Positions 1-6,684 of a DNA stretch of 16,018 nt are shown here, piece by piece; the first letter of the stretch is position 1; every line of letters starts with the position of its first letter. Below the pieces are notes generated by a model. The model ran no database searches. It saw only the letters and a program-made list of their open reading frames with translations, and was not told the DNA's origin. The stretch covers positions 1 through 16,018 of the forward strand of contig JABJBD010000110.1 in assembly GCA_018668795.1 (NCBI GenBank). The letters are read 5' to 3'. Both the position numbers and the translations under genes were made by a program. The DNA comes from Candidatus Puniceispirillum sp. (lineage in GTDB: Bacteria; Pseudomonadota; Alphaproteobacteria; Puniceispirillales; Puniceispirillaceae).

Positions 1-2
1 AA

Positions 3-122
3 GCCGATCATCTGCCAAATTTGACAGGTACGAAATTTGCGCATCGCCCTGAAGGTCATGTGCTGAAAAGTGGCAAACGTCAGGCTGCGACTGGTGATTA
101 TGAACCATGGACGCCTGTTTGA
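3..122 (+). CDS. NDUFA12-family NADH:ubiquinone oxidoreductase accessory subunit, C-terminal fragment
   Basis: Only the last 39 codons are in the window; the start lies upstream of base 1. The fragment reads ADHLPNLTGTKFAHRPEGHV and ends GDYEPWTPV before a TGA stop. The run LTGT...RPEGHVL...GKR..ATGDYEPWTP is the usual C-terminus of the NDUFA12 / 17.2 kDa complex I subunit family. In alphaproteobacteria and mitochondria this is a small accessory protein on the matrix or cytoplasmic side of respiratory complex I, not a catalytic subunit. In alphaproteobacterial genomes it often stands just before mlaD and a DUF2155 gene, as it does here. The family call rests on this short but characteristic tail and on the gene order. 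Confidence 0.8.
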   Translation, partial: ADHLPNLTGTKFAHRPEGHVLKSGKRQAATGDYEPWTPV

Positions 123-185
123 TAATGCTGACTTGCAATGAAAATGGCGCATTTGATGTGTCGTTGCTGATGGATAACCCTTATT

Positions 186-213
186 AAGCAGGGAGCCCTA
201 ATAAAGCAGGGAG
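186..213 (+). repeat. Direct repeat of a 10-base Shine-Dalgarno-containing block upstream of mlaD
   Basis: The ten bases AAGCAGGGAG occur at 186-195 and again, identically, at 204-213, with an 18-base period. The second copy carries the GGGAG ribosome-binding site, which ends 7 bases before the mlaD ATG at 221. The first copy could be a decoy or standby ribosome site, or simply the trace of a small local duplication. The repeat is read directly from the sequence; any function is inference. Confidence 0.5.
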
Positions 214-220
214 ATGGTAA

Positions 221-676
221 ATGCAGCGCAATACACTTGAGATGATTATGGGGGCTGTGGTGCTTTTTGCGGCCGCAGGCTTTGTCACACTTGCTTATGA
301 AGCAGCTGACATTCAGGGCACCAACGGATATGAAATTCAGGCCGAATTTGGAGCGACTGGTGGGCTGTCGGTTGGTGATGATGTGCGTATTTCGGGCATC
401 AAGATTGGCCGTATAACGTCCCAGACGCTTGATCCGGATACCTACAGCGCGCGCATCGCTATGGCAATTAATCCAGATATTACGATCCCAGCTGACAGTT
501 CCGCACGGATTACGGCGGCGTCATTGCTTGGCGGTAATTACCTAGAGCTTATGCCAGGTGCCGACGAAGACATGCTGGCGCCAGGCGCTGTTATTTATGA
601 CACACGCGATCCTGTGAGTCTTACCGATCTTCTGGGCAAAGCTGTTTTCGCAGGGGCAGATGGTGGCACGAACTAG
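221..676 (+). CDS. mlaD: MlaD-like MCE-domain phospholipid transport protein
   Basis: A 151-residue periplasmic protein anchored in the inner membrane. Residues 7-27 form one hydrophobic helix (MIMGAVVLFAAAGFVTLAY). An MCE domain follows at about 38-115, with the usual LSVGDDVRISGIKIGRI strand-turn, the IPADSSARI segment and the closing LLGGNYLELMPG. The tail DPVSLTDLLGKAVF matches the short MlaD C-terminus. MlaD forms a hexameric ring on the MlaFEB ABC transporter and passes phospholipids between the inner and outer membranes. The ATG has a good GGGAG ribosome-binding site. No mlaE, mlaF, mlaB or mlaC gene is in the window, so this is a detached mlaD. That is common in alphaproteobacteria, where it lies between the NDUFA12 and DUF2155 genes. 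The stop lies 22 bases before the preferred start of the next gene, so co-transcription is likely. Confidence 0.9.
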   Translation: MQRNTLEMIMGAVVLFAAAGFVTLAYEAADIQGTNGYEIQAEFGATGGLSVGDDVRISGIKIGRITSQTLDPDTYSARIAMAINPDITIPADSSARITAASLLGGNYLELMPGADEDMLAPGAVIYDTRDPVSLTDLLGKAVFAGADGGTN

Positions 677-698
677 CGCCGCGCCGCGGTGTCTAAAA

Positions 699-1082
699 AT
701 GCGAAAAGCCAAACTTTTGGTTGTGGCAATGGCGCTGTATGCCAGTTATGTCATGCCTGTTGCGGCTGACTGGATAGATGGCAAAAAGGTTGTTCTGCAA
801 GGACTGGATAAAATCACCGCCCGTATCACAACTCTGACGACGCCTATAGATGTGCCTTTGCGCTTTGGGACGCTGGAATTTACAGTCAATCGCTGTGCTT
901 TCCGGCCACCAGAAGAACCCCCTGAAAATGTTGCTTTTCTGTCGATTCTTGATCGTGGACATGATCTGTCAGCAGAACCGAAACCAGTATTTACCGGTTG
1001 GATGTTTTCCTCTAGCCCTGCGGTATCGGCAATGGAACATCCCGTATATGACATCACCTTGCTGTCATGCCTAGCCAAATAA
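699..1082 (+). CDS. Secreted DUF2155-domain protein
   Basis: A 127-residue exported protein of unknown function. It begins with a clear signal peptide, MRKAKLLVVAMALYASYVMPVAA, and cleavage is likely just before DW. The body shows the DUF2155 pattern: GLDKITARITTL, then RFGTLEFTVNRC, PPEEPPENVAFLSI, FTGWMFSSSPAVSAMEHPVYDI and a final LSC. The mature part has exactly two cysteines, C66 and C124, which may form a disulfide in the periplasm. I chose the ATG at 699 because it places the signal peptide at the N-terminus. An in-frame ATG at 660 overlaps the end of mlaD and has AGGGG just upstream; it would add 13 residues and is the main alternative. The gene sits in the conserved NDUFA12-mlaD-DUF2155-aat neighbourhood. 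Its biochemical role is not known to me. Confidence 0.85.
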   Translation: MRKAKLLVVAMALYASYVMPVAADWIDGKKVVLQGLDKITARITTLTTPIDVPLRFGTLEFTVNRCAFRPPEEPPENVAFLSILDRGHDLSAEPKPVFTGWMFSSSPAVSAMEHPVYDITLLSCLAK

Positions 1083-1083
1083 G

Positions 1084-1767
1084 CTAGCTATCTGTCGGCT
1101 TGGGAAGGGTGTCCAGAAACCGCATTGTTATTTCGTCTGACGTGATGCCAAGCCCAAGATCGGCTGATGCCTGCATGGCTTTTTCTAGTTTCTGTTGAAA
1201 TATGTCACGCGAAATTTCGGTAATGCCGAATTGTATCAGATGCGGGTTGGTGAATTGCGCATCTAGTAATTGAAAGCCACCTGCCTTTAACCTAGCTATG
1301 AGATGCACTAGTGCTATTTTTGAGGCATCGGTTGCACGTGAAAACATTGATTCGCCAAAAAATGCCGCGCGCAAGGCCACGCCATAAAGGCCGCCAACAA
1401 GCCTGTCTTTGTCCCAGACCTCAATCGAATGTGCAAAGCCCATTTTATGCAGGGCAATATAAAGAGTCTGAATATCCTTGTTAATCCATGTGTCGGTGCG
1501 ATTATTGGCCAGTTCAGCGCACCCGCTGATGACAGCAGGAAAATCGTGATCGATAGTGACTTTGAAAGGTTGCTTTCGGACCGTACGTTTCAGGCGACGC
1601 GGTATATGAATGCCGTTGCCGATGGCGTTATCAAGCGGAATCAGCGCGCGGGTTTCAGGGTCGTAAAATCGTATGTCATCACTGTCATGCGCGTCGGCCA
1701 TAGGAAAGACACCAAGCGCATACGCCTTGATCAATGTTTCCGGTGCAAAAGCATAGGTCTGCGACAT
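1084..1767 (-). CDS. aat: Leucyl/phenylalanyl-tRNA-protein transferase
   Basis: A cytoplasmic enzyme of 227 residues that moves Leu or Phe from aminoacyl-tRNA onto proteins with N-terminal Arg or Lys, marking them for ClpS/ClpAP degradation (bacterial N-end rule). Family landmarks run in order: LIKAYALGVFPMAD (about 12-25), FYDPETRALIPL (34-45), RTDTWINKDI (90-99), AHSIEVWDKDRLVGGLYGVA (112-131), FFGESMFSRATDASKIALVHL (136-156) and GGFQLLDAQFTNPHL (163-177). The ATG at 1767 is preferred because it has GGGGA eight bases upstream and matches the usual family start. An in-frame upstream ATG would add nine unlikely residues. It is the last gene of the leftward block, 38 bases after accC. Its stop is one base from the stop of the opposing DUF2155 gene, with no terminator between them. 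Confidence 0.95.
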   Translation of the reverse strand: MSQTYAFAPETLIKAYALGVFPMADAHDSDDIRFYDPETRALIPLDNAIGNGIHIPRRLKRTVRKQPFKVTIDHDFPAVISGCAELANNRTDTWINKDIQTLYIALHKMGFAHSIEVWDKDRLVGGLYGVALRAAFFGESMFSRATDASKIALVHLIARLKAGGFQLLDAQFTNPHLIQFGITEISRDIFQQKLEKAMQASADLGLGITSDEITMRFLDTLPKPTDS

Positions 1768-1805
1768 CCGGCTATTCCCCGAACAAAGTCCCATATAACG
1801 CGAAG

Positions 1806-3146
1806 CTAGTCAGCCAGAAAGACTTCTTCCAGCCAGCGGATATTATAGCTTCCGTCTTTGATGCCTTCGGCGTCAACAAGACGCATGTGAAGCGGCAAGG
1901 TTGTCGGAATTGGTTCGACAATAAATTCCTGCAAAGCGCGTTTTAAGCGGGCAAGACAATGGTCGCGATCATCACCATATACGATCAGCTTGGCAATCAG
2001 GCTGTCATAATAAGGTGGTACCGAATAGCCCGAATAAAGACAGGAATCGACACGCACGCCAGGACCGCCAGCGGCATGAAAGGCGGTGACTTTGCCAGGT
2101 GTCGGCATAAAGGTTTCGGGATGTTCGGCGTTGATACGACATTCGATCGCATGACCAGTGAATGTTACATCCTTTTGGGTAAAGGATAGATGCATGCCAG
2201 CCGCAATGCGGATTTGTTCGCGCACCAGATCAATGCCCGTGATCGCTTCGGTGATCGGATGTTCGACCTGCAAGCGTGTATTCATCTCGATAAAGAAAAA
2301 TTCTCCATTTTCATAAAGAAATTCCATGGTGCCGACGCCAAGATAGCCAAGCTTGCGGGTTGCCTCGGCGGCAACTGTACCTATCTGATCGCGCTCTTTG
2401 GCGGTGAGCGCAGGTGAAGGCGCTTCTTCAAATAATTTTTGATGTCGGCGCTGAATCGAACATTCGCGTTCACCAAGATGCACCACATTACCATGTGCGT
2501 CGGCAATGACCTGAACCTCGATATGGCGTGGCAGGCCTAGATAGCGTTCCAGATAAACGGTGTCGTCACCAAAGGCAGCTTTGGCTTCGGCTCGGGCGGC
2601 ACTGAAGGCTTCGGCAAGGTTGTCAGCGGTTTCGGCAACTTTCATGCCACGGCCACCACCACCAGACGCGGCTTTGACCAAAAGTGGATAGCCTACATCG
2701 GCAGCGACCTTGCGGGCCTCGTCAATTGTATGCACGGCACCCGGAGACCCCGGCACCAAGGGCAAACCAGCCGCTTGGGCAGTAATCTTGGCTTCGACCT
2801 TGTCACCCATTGCGCGGATATGGTGCGGCTCAGGACCGATAAAGGTTAGATCATGTGCAGCTACAATCTCGGCAAAATCTGCATTTTCAGATAGAAAGCC
2901 AACGCCCGGATGAACAGCATCAGCACCAGTAATAGCCGCTGCCGAGAGAATGGCCGGAATATTCAGATAGGAATCAGCACTGCTTGGCGGGCCGATACAG
3001 ACCGATTCATCAGCTAGCCGAACAGGCATTGAATCGGCATCGGCAGTTGAATGGACAATAACACTGGGAATCTTCATTTCCTTGCACGCACGAAGTACCC
3101 GCAAAGCAACGTCACCGCGATTGGTAATAAGAATTTTTTTGAACAT
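1806..3146 (-). CDS. accC: Acetyl-CoA carboxylase, biotin carboxylase subunit
   Basis: Full-length (446 residues; E. coli 449). With ATP and bicarbonate it carboxylates the biotin on AccB, the first half-reaction of malonyl-CoA synthesis. Visible features are the N-terminal TNRGDVALRVLRACKE, MGDKVEAK (K116), the ATP-grasp glycine loop KAASGGGGRGMK (158-169), ERECSIQRRHQKLFEEAPSP (227-246), E275, and the active-site EMNTR (287-291) followed by VEHP. R337 in ECRINAEHP matches the catalytic arginine of E. coli. The usual HPGYGFLSEN reads HPGVGFLSEN, with Val at position 82 (see findings). The start lies 5 bases after the accB stop with no obvious Shine-Dalgarno, which suggests translational coupling. 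The pair accB-accC in this order is the standard bacterial arrangement. The carboxyltransferase genes accA and accD are not in the window. Confidence 0.98.
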   Translation of the reverse strand: MFKKILITNRGDVALRVLRACKEMKIPSVIVHSTADADSMPVRLADESVCIGPPSSADSYLNIPAILSAAAITGADAVHPGVGFLSENADFAEIVAAHDLTFIGPEPHHIRAMGDKVEAKITAQAAGLPLVPGSPGAVHTIDEARKVAADVGYPLLVKAASGGGGRGMKVAETADNLAEAFSAARAEAKAAFGDDTVYLERYLGLPRHIEVQVIADAHGNVVHLGERECSIQRRHQKLFEEAPSPALTAKERDQIGTVAAEATRKLGYLGVGTMEFLYENGEFFFIEMNTRLQVEHPITEAITGIDLVREQIRIAAGMHLSFTQKDVTFTGHAIECRINAEHPETFMPTPGKVTAFHAAGGPGVRVDSCLYSGYSVPPYYDSLIAKLIVYGDDRDHCLARLKRALQEFIVEPIPTTLPLHMRLVDAEGIKDGSYNIRWLEEVFLAD

Positions 3147-3151
3147 GATGC

Positions 3152-3631
3152 TTATTCAACAATAACTAGCGCTTCACCAAATTCGACTGGCTGGGCGTTT
3201 TGCACAAGGATAGTGGAAATTTTGCCTGCTTTTGGCGCGGTGATCGGATTCATCACTTTCATCGCTTCGACAATGAATAATGTTTGGCCAGCTTTTACCG
3301 TGTCACCTTCGGAAATAAAGGCAGGGGCATCAGGTTCTGGCGAGGTATAGACAGTGCCAACCATGGGTGATGTGACAGCGCCAGGATGGCTGGCGAGATT
3401 GGCGGGTGCTGGCGCTTCGGCGGCAGGTGTTGCGGCAGGTGCAACAGGCGCAGATACAGGCGGCGCAACCGAAGTGACAGGCATTACCCCCGTTACACGT
3501 GACAGGCGAATCGACACGGCCTCGGTTTCATATTCGATTTCCGCAAGTCCAGACGCATCCAGAATGTCAGCCAGTTCCTTGACCAGTTTGGTTTCGGATT
3601 TGGACGATGTTGATTTTGGTGCAGATGCCAT
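3152..3631 (-). CDS. accB: Acetyl-CoA carboxylase biotin carboxyl carrier protein
   Basis: A 159-residue carrier that holds the biotin carboxylated by AccC and presented to AccA/AccD in fatty acid synthesis. Residues 1-48 form the N-terminal helical and strand part (LVKELADILDASGLAEIEYE). Residues 49-85 are an Ala/Pro-rich flexible linker. Residues 86-159 are the biotinyl domain, starting VTSPMVGTVY, with the target lysine K125 in VEAMKVMN and the matching turn at FGEALVIVE. The ATG at 3631 has GGAG seven bases upstream. It begins one base after the aroQ stop (TAAAATG), so the two genes are almost certainly translated from one message. A longer in-frame reading back into aroQ exists but would give a spurious hydrophobic extension. 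Confidence 0.97.
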   Translation of the reverse strand: MASAPKSTSSKSETKLVKELADILDASGLAEIEYETEAVSIRLSRVTGVMPVTSVAPPVSAPVAPAATPAAEAPAPANLASHPGAVTSPMVGTVYTSPEPDAPAFISEGDTVKAGQTLFIVEAMKVMNPITAPKAGKISTILVQNAQPVEFGEALVIVE

Positions 3632-3632
3632 T

Positions 3633-4082
3633 TTAGCTCTCCGTAAGCGTATCAGCGATAAAATTAATAGCCATGTAATAAGATTGTGCGCCAAAACCGG
3701 CAACAACACCTTTTGCAATGGCGGAAATTAGAGACACATGCCGAAAAGATTCACGCGCATGGACGTTTGAAACATGCACCTCAATCACGTCGCCATCAAA
3801 TAGCGCCAGCGCGTCACGCAAGGCAACTGATGTATGTGTCAGACCAGCCGCATTGATGACGATCCAGTCATAGTTTCCGGATGCATTCTGAATTTTGGTT
3901 ATCAGCTCGCCTTCGCAATTTGAATGAAAGCTATCCATGCTCATGCCAGCTTTGGCACATCGTTCAGCGCATCCTGCCACAATATCAGCCATCGTCACAT
4001 GCCCGTAAATATCAGGTTCACGCGTGCCAAGCATATTTATGTTAGGGCCATTCAGGACCAAAATGTGTTTCGATTTCGTCAT
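3633..4082 (-). CDS. aroQ: Type II 3-dehydroquinate dehydratase
   Basis: A small cytoplasmic enzyme (149 residues) that converts 3-dehydroquinate to 3-dehydroshikimate in the shikimate pathway, normally as a dodecamer. Family motifs are clear: VLNGPNINMLGTREPDIYG (about 9-27) with flexible-lid R21 and catalytic Y26, SFHSNCEGELITKIQ (51-65), VINAAGLTHTSVALRDAL (75-92), and EVHVSNVHARESFRH (101-115) with catalytic H103. The ATG at 4082 is chosen; an in-frame GTG at 4091 would add only three residues. The cysteine in SNCEGE replaces a residue that is often His but varies in the family. aroQ next to accB is a known arrangement in many proteobacteria. A 136-base gap separates it from the dsbA-like gene upstream, so it may have its own promoter, though I found no good match. 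Confidence 0.96.
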   Translation of the reverse strand: MTKSKHILVLNGPNINMLGTREPDIYGHVTMADIVAGCAERCAKAGMSMDSFHSNCEGELITKIQNASGNYDWIVINAAGLTHTSVALRDALALFDGDVIEVHVSNVHARESFRHVSLISAIAKGVVAGFGAQSYYMAINFIADTLTES

Positions 4083-4218
4083 GAGCGTCACAATACACTT
4101 AAATGAGCCAATTGGGAAAGCCCTAGAACAAAATCTGCTCTGGCCGAGGGTGCGGGGGGGTCTGATTTCGGTTTTGCGGTATCATTTTTGGTGATCTTTT
4201 GGGGGCATGTTATGGCGT

Positions 4219-4959
4219 TTAGCCTTGTTTGGCACGTTCAACAGCGATTAAACGCCGGAATTCGTCAATATCAACCGCGCCGCGCACAATTGTGTCACCA
4301 ATGACCAATGCAGGGGTTCCGGTTAGTTGCAACGCTTCGGCGGCTTGCCGTGTCCGTGCGATGATATTTTCAACGTAAGGGCTTTGCATGTCTGTTTTGA
4401 GCTGGTCAATATCGATAGCTGCCTCGGTGGCGGCGTCGATAATGCTTTGGGTGGTGATTTTGCCGCGATAGGTCATCATATTGATATGAAAATCGATAAA
4501 TTTCCCCTGTTTTTCGGCAGCAATCCCAGCCTGTGCGGCGACCAGTGACGACTGGCTGAGAATCGGGAATTCTTTGATCACAAAACGGATATCACTATCG
4601 TCGCGCAAAACCTGCTGAATCGGTTCAAAAACGCGTTTGCAATAACCGCAATTATAATCGGAAAATTCGTAAATCACGAGTCCGCCATCGGGGTTGCCCA
4701 TGACCGGATCACCCGCATCATCAAAAAGAATTTGCATGGCCATTGCCTGGCGCGCCTGATCTTCGCGTTTGGCCAGATCCATCAACGCATCGCGCAACAG
4801 TTCCGGATTCGCAGTGATATAGTCCCTGATGATAGCTTCAAAGGCCGCTTTATCGCTGTCCTTTACATCGGCGCTAGCAGAGGGGGCATGTCCGGCTGTC
4901 AAAACCGTAGCTGTCATCGAGATGACAAGCAGCATCACAAGCTGATAGATTTTGAACAT
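4219..4959 (-). CDS. DsbA-family periplasmic thiol:disulfide oxidoreductase
   Basis: A 246-residue exported thioredoxin-fold protein. It has a signal peptide of about 30 residues (MFKIYQLVMLLVISMTATVL, then a small-residue cleavage region ending SASA). A helical N-terminal segment (about 36-78, FEAIIRDYITANPELLRDAL) resembles that of the ScsC/Com1-type DsbA group. The redox centre is DYNCGYCKRVFEPI, with the CGYC active site at C104 and C107. The cis-proline loop is TGTPALVIGD (T215-P216), followed by the closing helix VDIDEFRRLIA. It probably makes or reshuffles disulfides in secreted proteins; whether it acts as oxidase or isomerase cannot be told from sequence. The ATG has a strong AGGAG six bases upstream. 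It is the first gene of the leftward block that ends with aat. Confidence 0.92.
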   Translation of the reverse strand: MFKIYQLVMLLVISMTATVLTAGHAPSASADVKDSDKAAFEAIIRDYITANPELLRDALMDLAKREDQARQAMAMQILFDDAGDPVMGNPDGGLVIYEFSDYNCGYCKRVFEPIQQVLRDDSDIRFVIKEFPILSQSSLVAAQAGIAAEKQGKFIDFHINMMTYRGKITTQSIIDAATEAAIDIDQLKTDMQSPYVENIIARTRQAAEALQLTGTPALVIGDTIVRGAVDIDEFRRLIAVERAKQG

Positions 4960-5053
4960 TCAAGACTCCTGCACGCAATCAAGTGGTTTTAGTATGTGGT
5001 TTGGTTGCTGTTAATGTCTGCTTATAGCAAGCAAGCGGGTGTTTGAACAGCGA

Positions 5054-6391
5054 TCATGGGTCTTTCGTGCCATAGCGGAATAAAATATCATTGGCGCGGT
5101 TTCTGACGATGTCGTCGAGATCGGTGCGTGCCAGAACCCGCTTTGACAAATGCACCGCGCGGGCATTGTCACCGACCAGCAAAGCTTCGTCAGCAAGACT
5201 CATATCAGCATAGGAAATGTGCCCTGACCGGCCATAGGCAATGGCAAGCTGGCGGCGAACAAAAGCCCATTCAGGTTCAAATGTAGCGGCTATTTCAATT
5301 ACTTCAATAGCGCGGTCAAGCCGGTTTTTCTGATTTGTGGCAATCAGCGCACGGCCCAGATTCAGCAGAATTTGTGGGCTGTCGGGACGCGCTGATACAG
5401 CTGTTTCATAGGCACTGGCAGCATCACTGGCACGCCCCATCGACAATAATATGTCGCCCCGAAATTCATGAAAAAAAGCATCATCTGGCGCGCCTGCAAG
5501 AAGCTGGTCAATATGGGTTAAGGCCATGCCAAGATCACCACGCCGATATGATGCAATCGCATGGCCATAAATTGTGTTGACCGGATCGGGTTCCTGAAAC
5601 CGCAAGACATCTTGCGGATTCTCAGTCCAAGCGCGCATTTTGGCCGCCATGCGTGCCATCAGGCGGTTTGTTCGGATTGGCAAAACATTATCGCTGGCCG
5701 CAGATTGATTGATATGATCTTGATAGGTGGTAAGCCGTGTTTCGGCGCCCGGATGCGTTGAATAATAGGATGATTGACGACTTTCGGGTAAGGCACGCTG
5801 GCTTGCCATGCGCTGCATCATGTCGCGTAGCCCCAATGCCGAAAACCCAGCATCATCAAGAATCTTTAGCCCCAGTTCATCAGCAACCGATTCATCACGG
5901 CGCACGGATGCCAGCAAATTACGTTGCGCCCGATCCTGACCACCAATCATCACGCCAACTGCGGCATCACTTGATCCAGTGCCCGCCGCCAGCGCAATCG
6001 CCGCTAATGCCGCCAGTGCCGACGCCGCCTTTGCATCAGCCACCGCTTCACCGCGACGCGGAACGTGGCCTGCAACTATGTGACCAAGCTCATGCGCCAA
6101 AACGCCAATAACCTCGTCCGGACTTTTGGCTTTGAGTATGAGCCCCGAATTGACGTAAACCGTGCGCCCTCCTGCAACAAAAGCATTATATTCAGGAGCA
6201 ATGACAACGCGCACTTTGATTTCGTTAGTGCCAAAACCAGCCGCTTTGGCAAGGGGGCTTATGATCTCTTCCAAGCCCACTTCAAGTTCGGTGTCACGGA
6301 TCAGGCTGGCATTAGCAGAGCTAAGGCTGGCGATGAGGCCAAAAGTCATAGCCACAAAAATGGCTGTTGTTTTGGTCGCAATCGGCCGCAT
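5054..6391 (-). CDS. Periplasmic M48-family zinc metalloprotease with C-terminal TPR repeats (BepA-like)
   Basis: From the chosen ATG this is 445 residues with a signal peptide (MRPIATKTTAIFVAMTFGLI...ANA, cleavage near residue 28). The M48 domain follows, with VYVNSGLI, the zinc motif HELGH (H100, E101, H104) and the third ligand in RRDESVADELG (E167, D171). A conserved STHPGAETRL lies near 211-220. Residues about 272-445 form helical TPR-like repeats (YGHAIASYRRGDLGMALTHI; FRGDILLSMGRASDAASAYE). The same architecture in E. coli BepA acts on stalled outer-membrane beta-barrel and LPS-transport assembly, so a periplasmic quality-control role is the best inference. The start is uncertain: in-frame ATGs also exist at 6433 and 6538, but 6391 gives the best signal peptide. 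No clear Shine-Dalgarno marks any of them. Confidence 0.9.
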   Translation of the reverse strand: MRPIATKTTAIFVAMTFGLIASLSSANASLIRDTELEVGLEEIISPLAKAAGFGTNEIKVRVVIAPEYNAFVAGGRTVYVNSGLILKAKSPDEVIGVLAHELGHIVAGHVPRRGEAVADAKAASALAALAAIALAAGTGSSDAAVGVMIGGQDRAQRNLLASVRRDESVADELGLKILDDAGFSALGLRDMMQRMASQRALPESRQSSYYSTHPGAETRLTTYQDHINQSAASDNVLPIRTNRLMARMAAKMRAWTENPQDVLRFQEPDPVNTIYGHAIASYRRGDLGMALTHIDQLLAGAPDDAFFHEFRGDILLSMGRASDAASAYETAVSARPDSPQILLNLGRALIATNQKNRLDRAIEVIEIAATFEPEWAFVRRQLAIAYGRSGHISYADMSLADEALLVGDNARAVHLSKRVLARTDLDDIVRNRANDILFRYGTKDP

Positions 6392-6433
6392 TACGGTGAA
6401 ACTGGCCACTATGAAAGAAGCTGCGCGTTGCAT

Positions 6434-6684
6434 GAATGGGTGCCTGTCGAATCCTGCTGTCAATGCTGATTTGTAAAATAATGATACAGTATTAAGCCGA
6501 TCAAGGTTTAAAAGCATTATTAACAACATATGTGGCAAAAATAATCATATCTAAAAATTGGCTTAAAGTTTGCATAATAAATCATTTAGGTCTAAATATA
6601 GCACCCCAAACACAATTTTATGTCTTAAATATCAAATAATATTAATTTTAATTGCTTAAAATGATATATATATAAAGAAAATCA
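6434..6684. promoter_or_regulatory. AT-rich divergent intergenic region
   Basis: About 250 bases between the M48 protease gene (leftward) and the aminotransferase gene (rightward). From about 6470 it is visibly far richer in A and T than the flanking genes, with runs such as TTAATTTTAATT and ATATATATAT, which suits a promoter or bendable region serving both genes. A TATATA (6665-6670) lies a little upstream of the aminotransferase ATG, and TTGCAT...TAAATA near 6573-6600 is a weak sigma-70-like pair. Neither is convincing enough to call alone. No open reading frame with a plausible product was seen in the AT-rich part; in-frame ATGs for the protease at 6433 and 6538 fall in or at the edge of this region. 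Confidence 0.45.

Noticed and set aside
3354..3731. A 125-codon plus-strand open frame opposite accB and aroQ.
   Set aside because: Its Ala/Gly/Thr-rich start mirrors the Ala/Pro linker of AccB, and both minus-strand genes have clear catalytic motifs.
3910..3933. Cysteine in the SNCEGE motif of AroQ as a missing catalytic residue.
   Set aside because: That position is variable in type II dehydroquinases. The catalytic Tyr26, His103 and lid Arg21 are all present.
4092..4218. Possible terminator or promoter between the dsbA-like gene and aroQ.
   Set aside because: Only a 4-bp ATCA/TGAT stem and a run of seven G are present. No stable hairpin with a T-tract and no good -35/-10 pair could be found.
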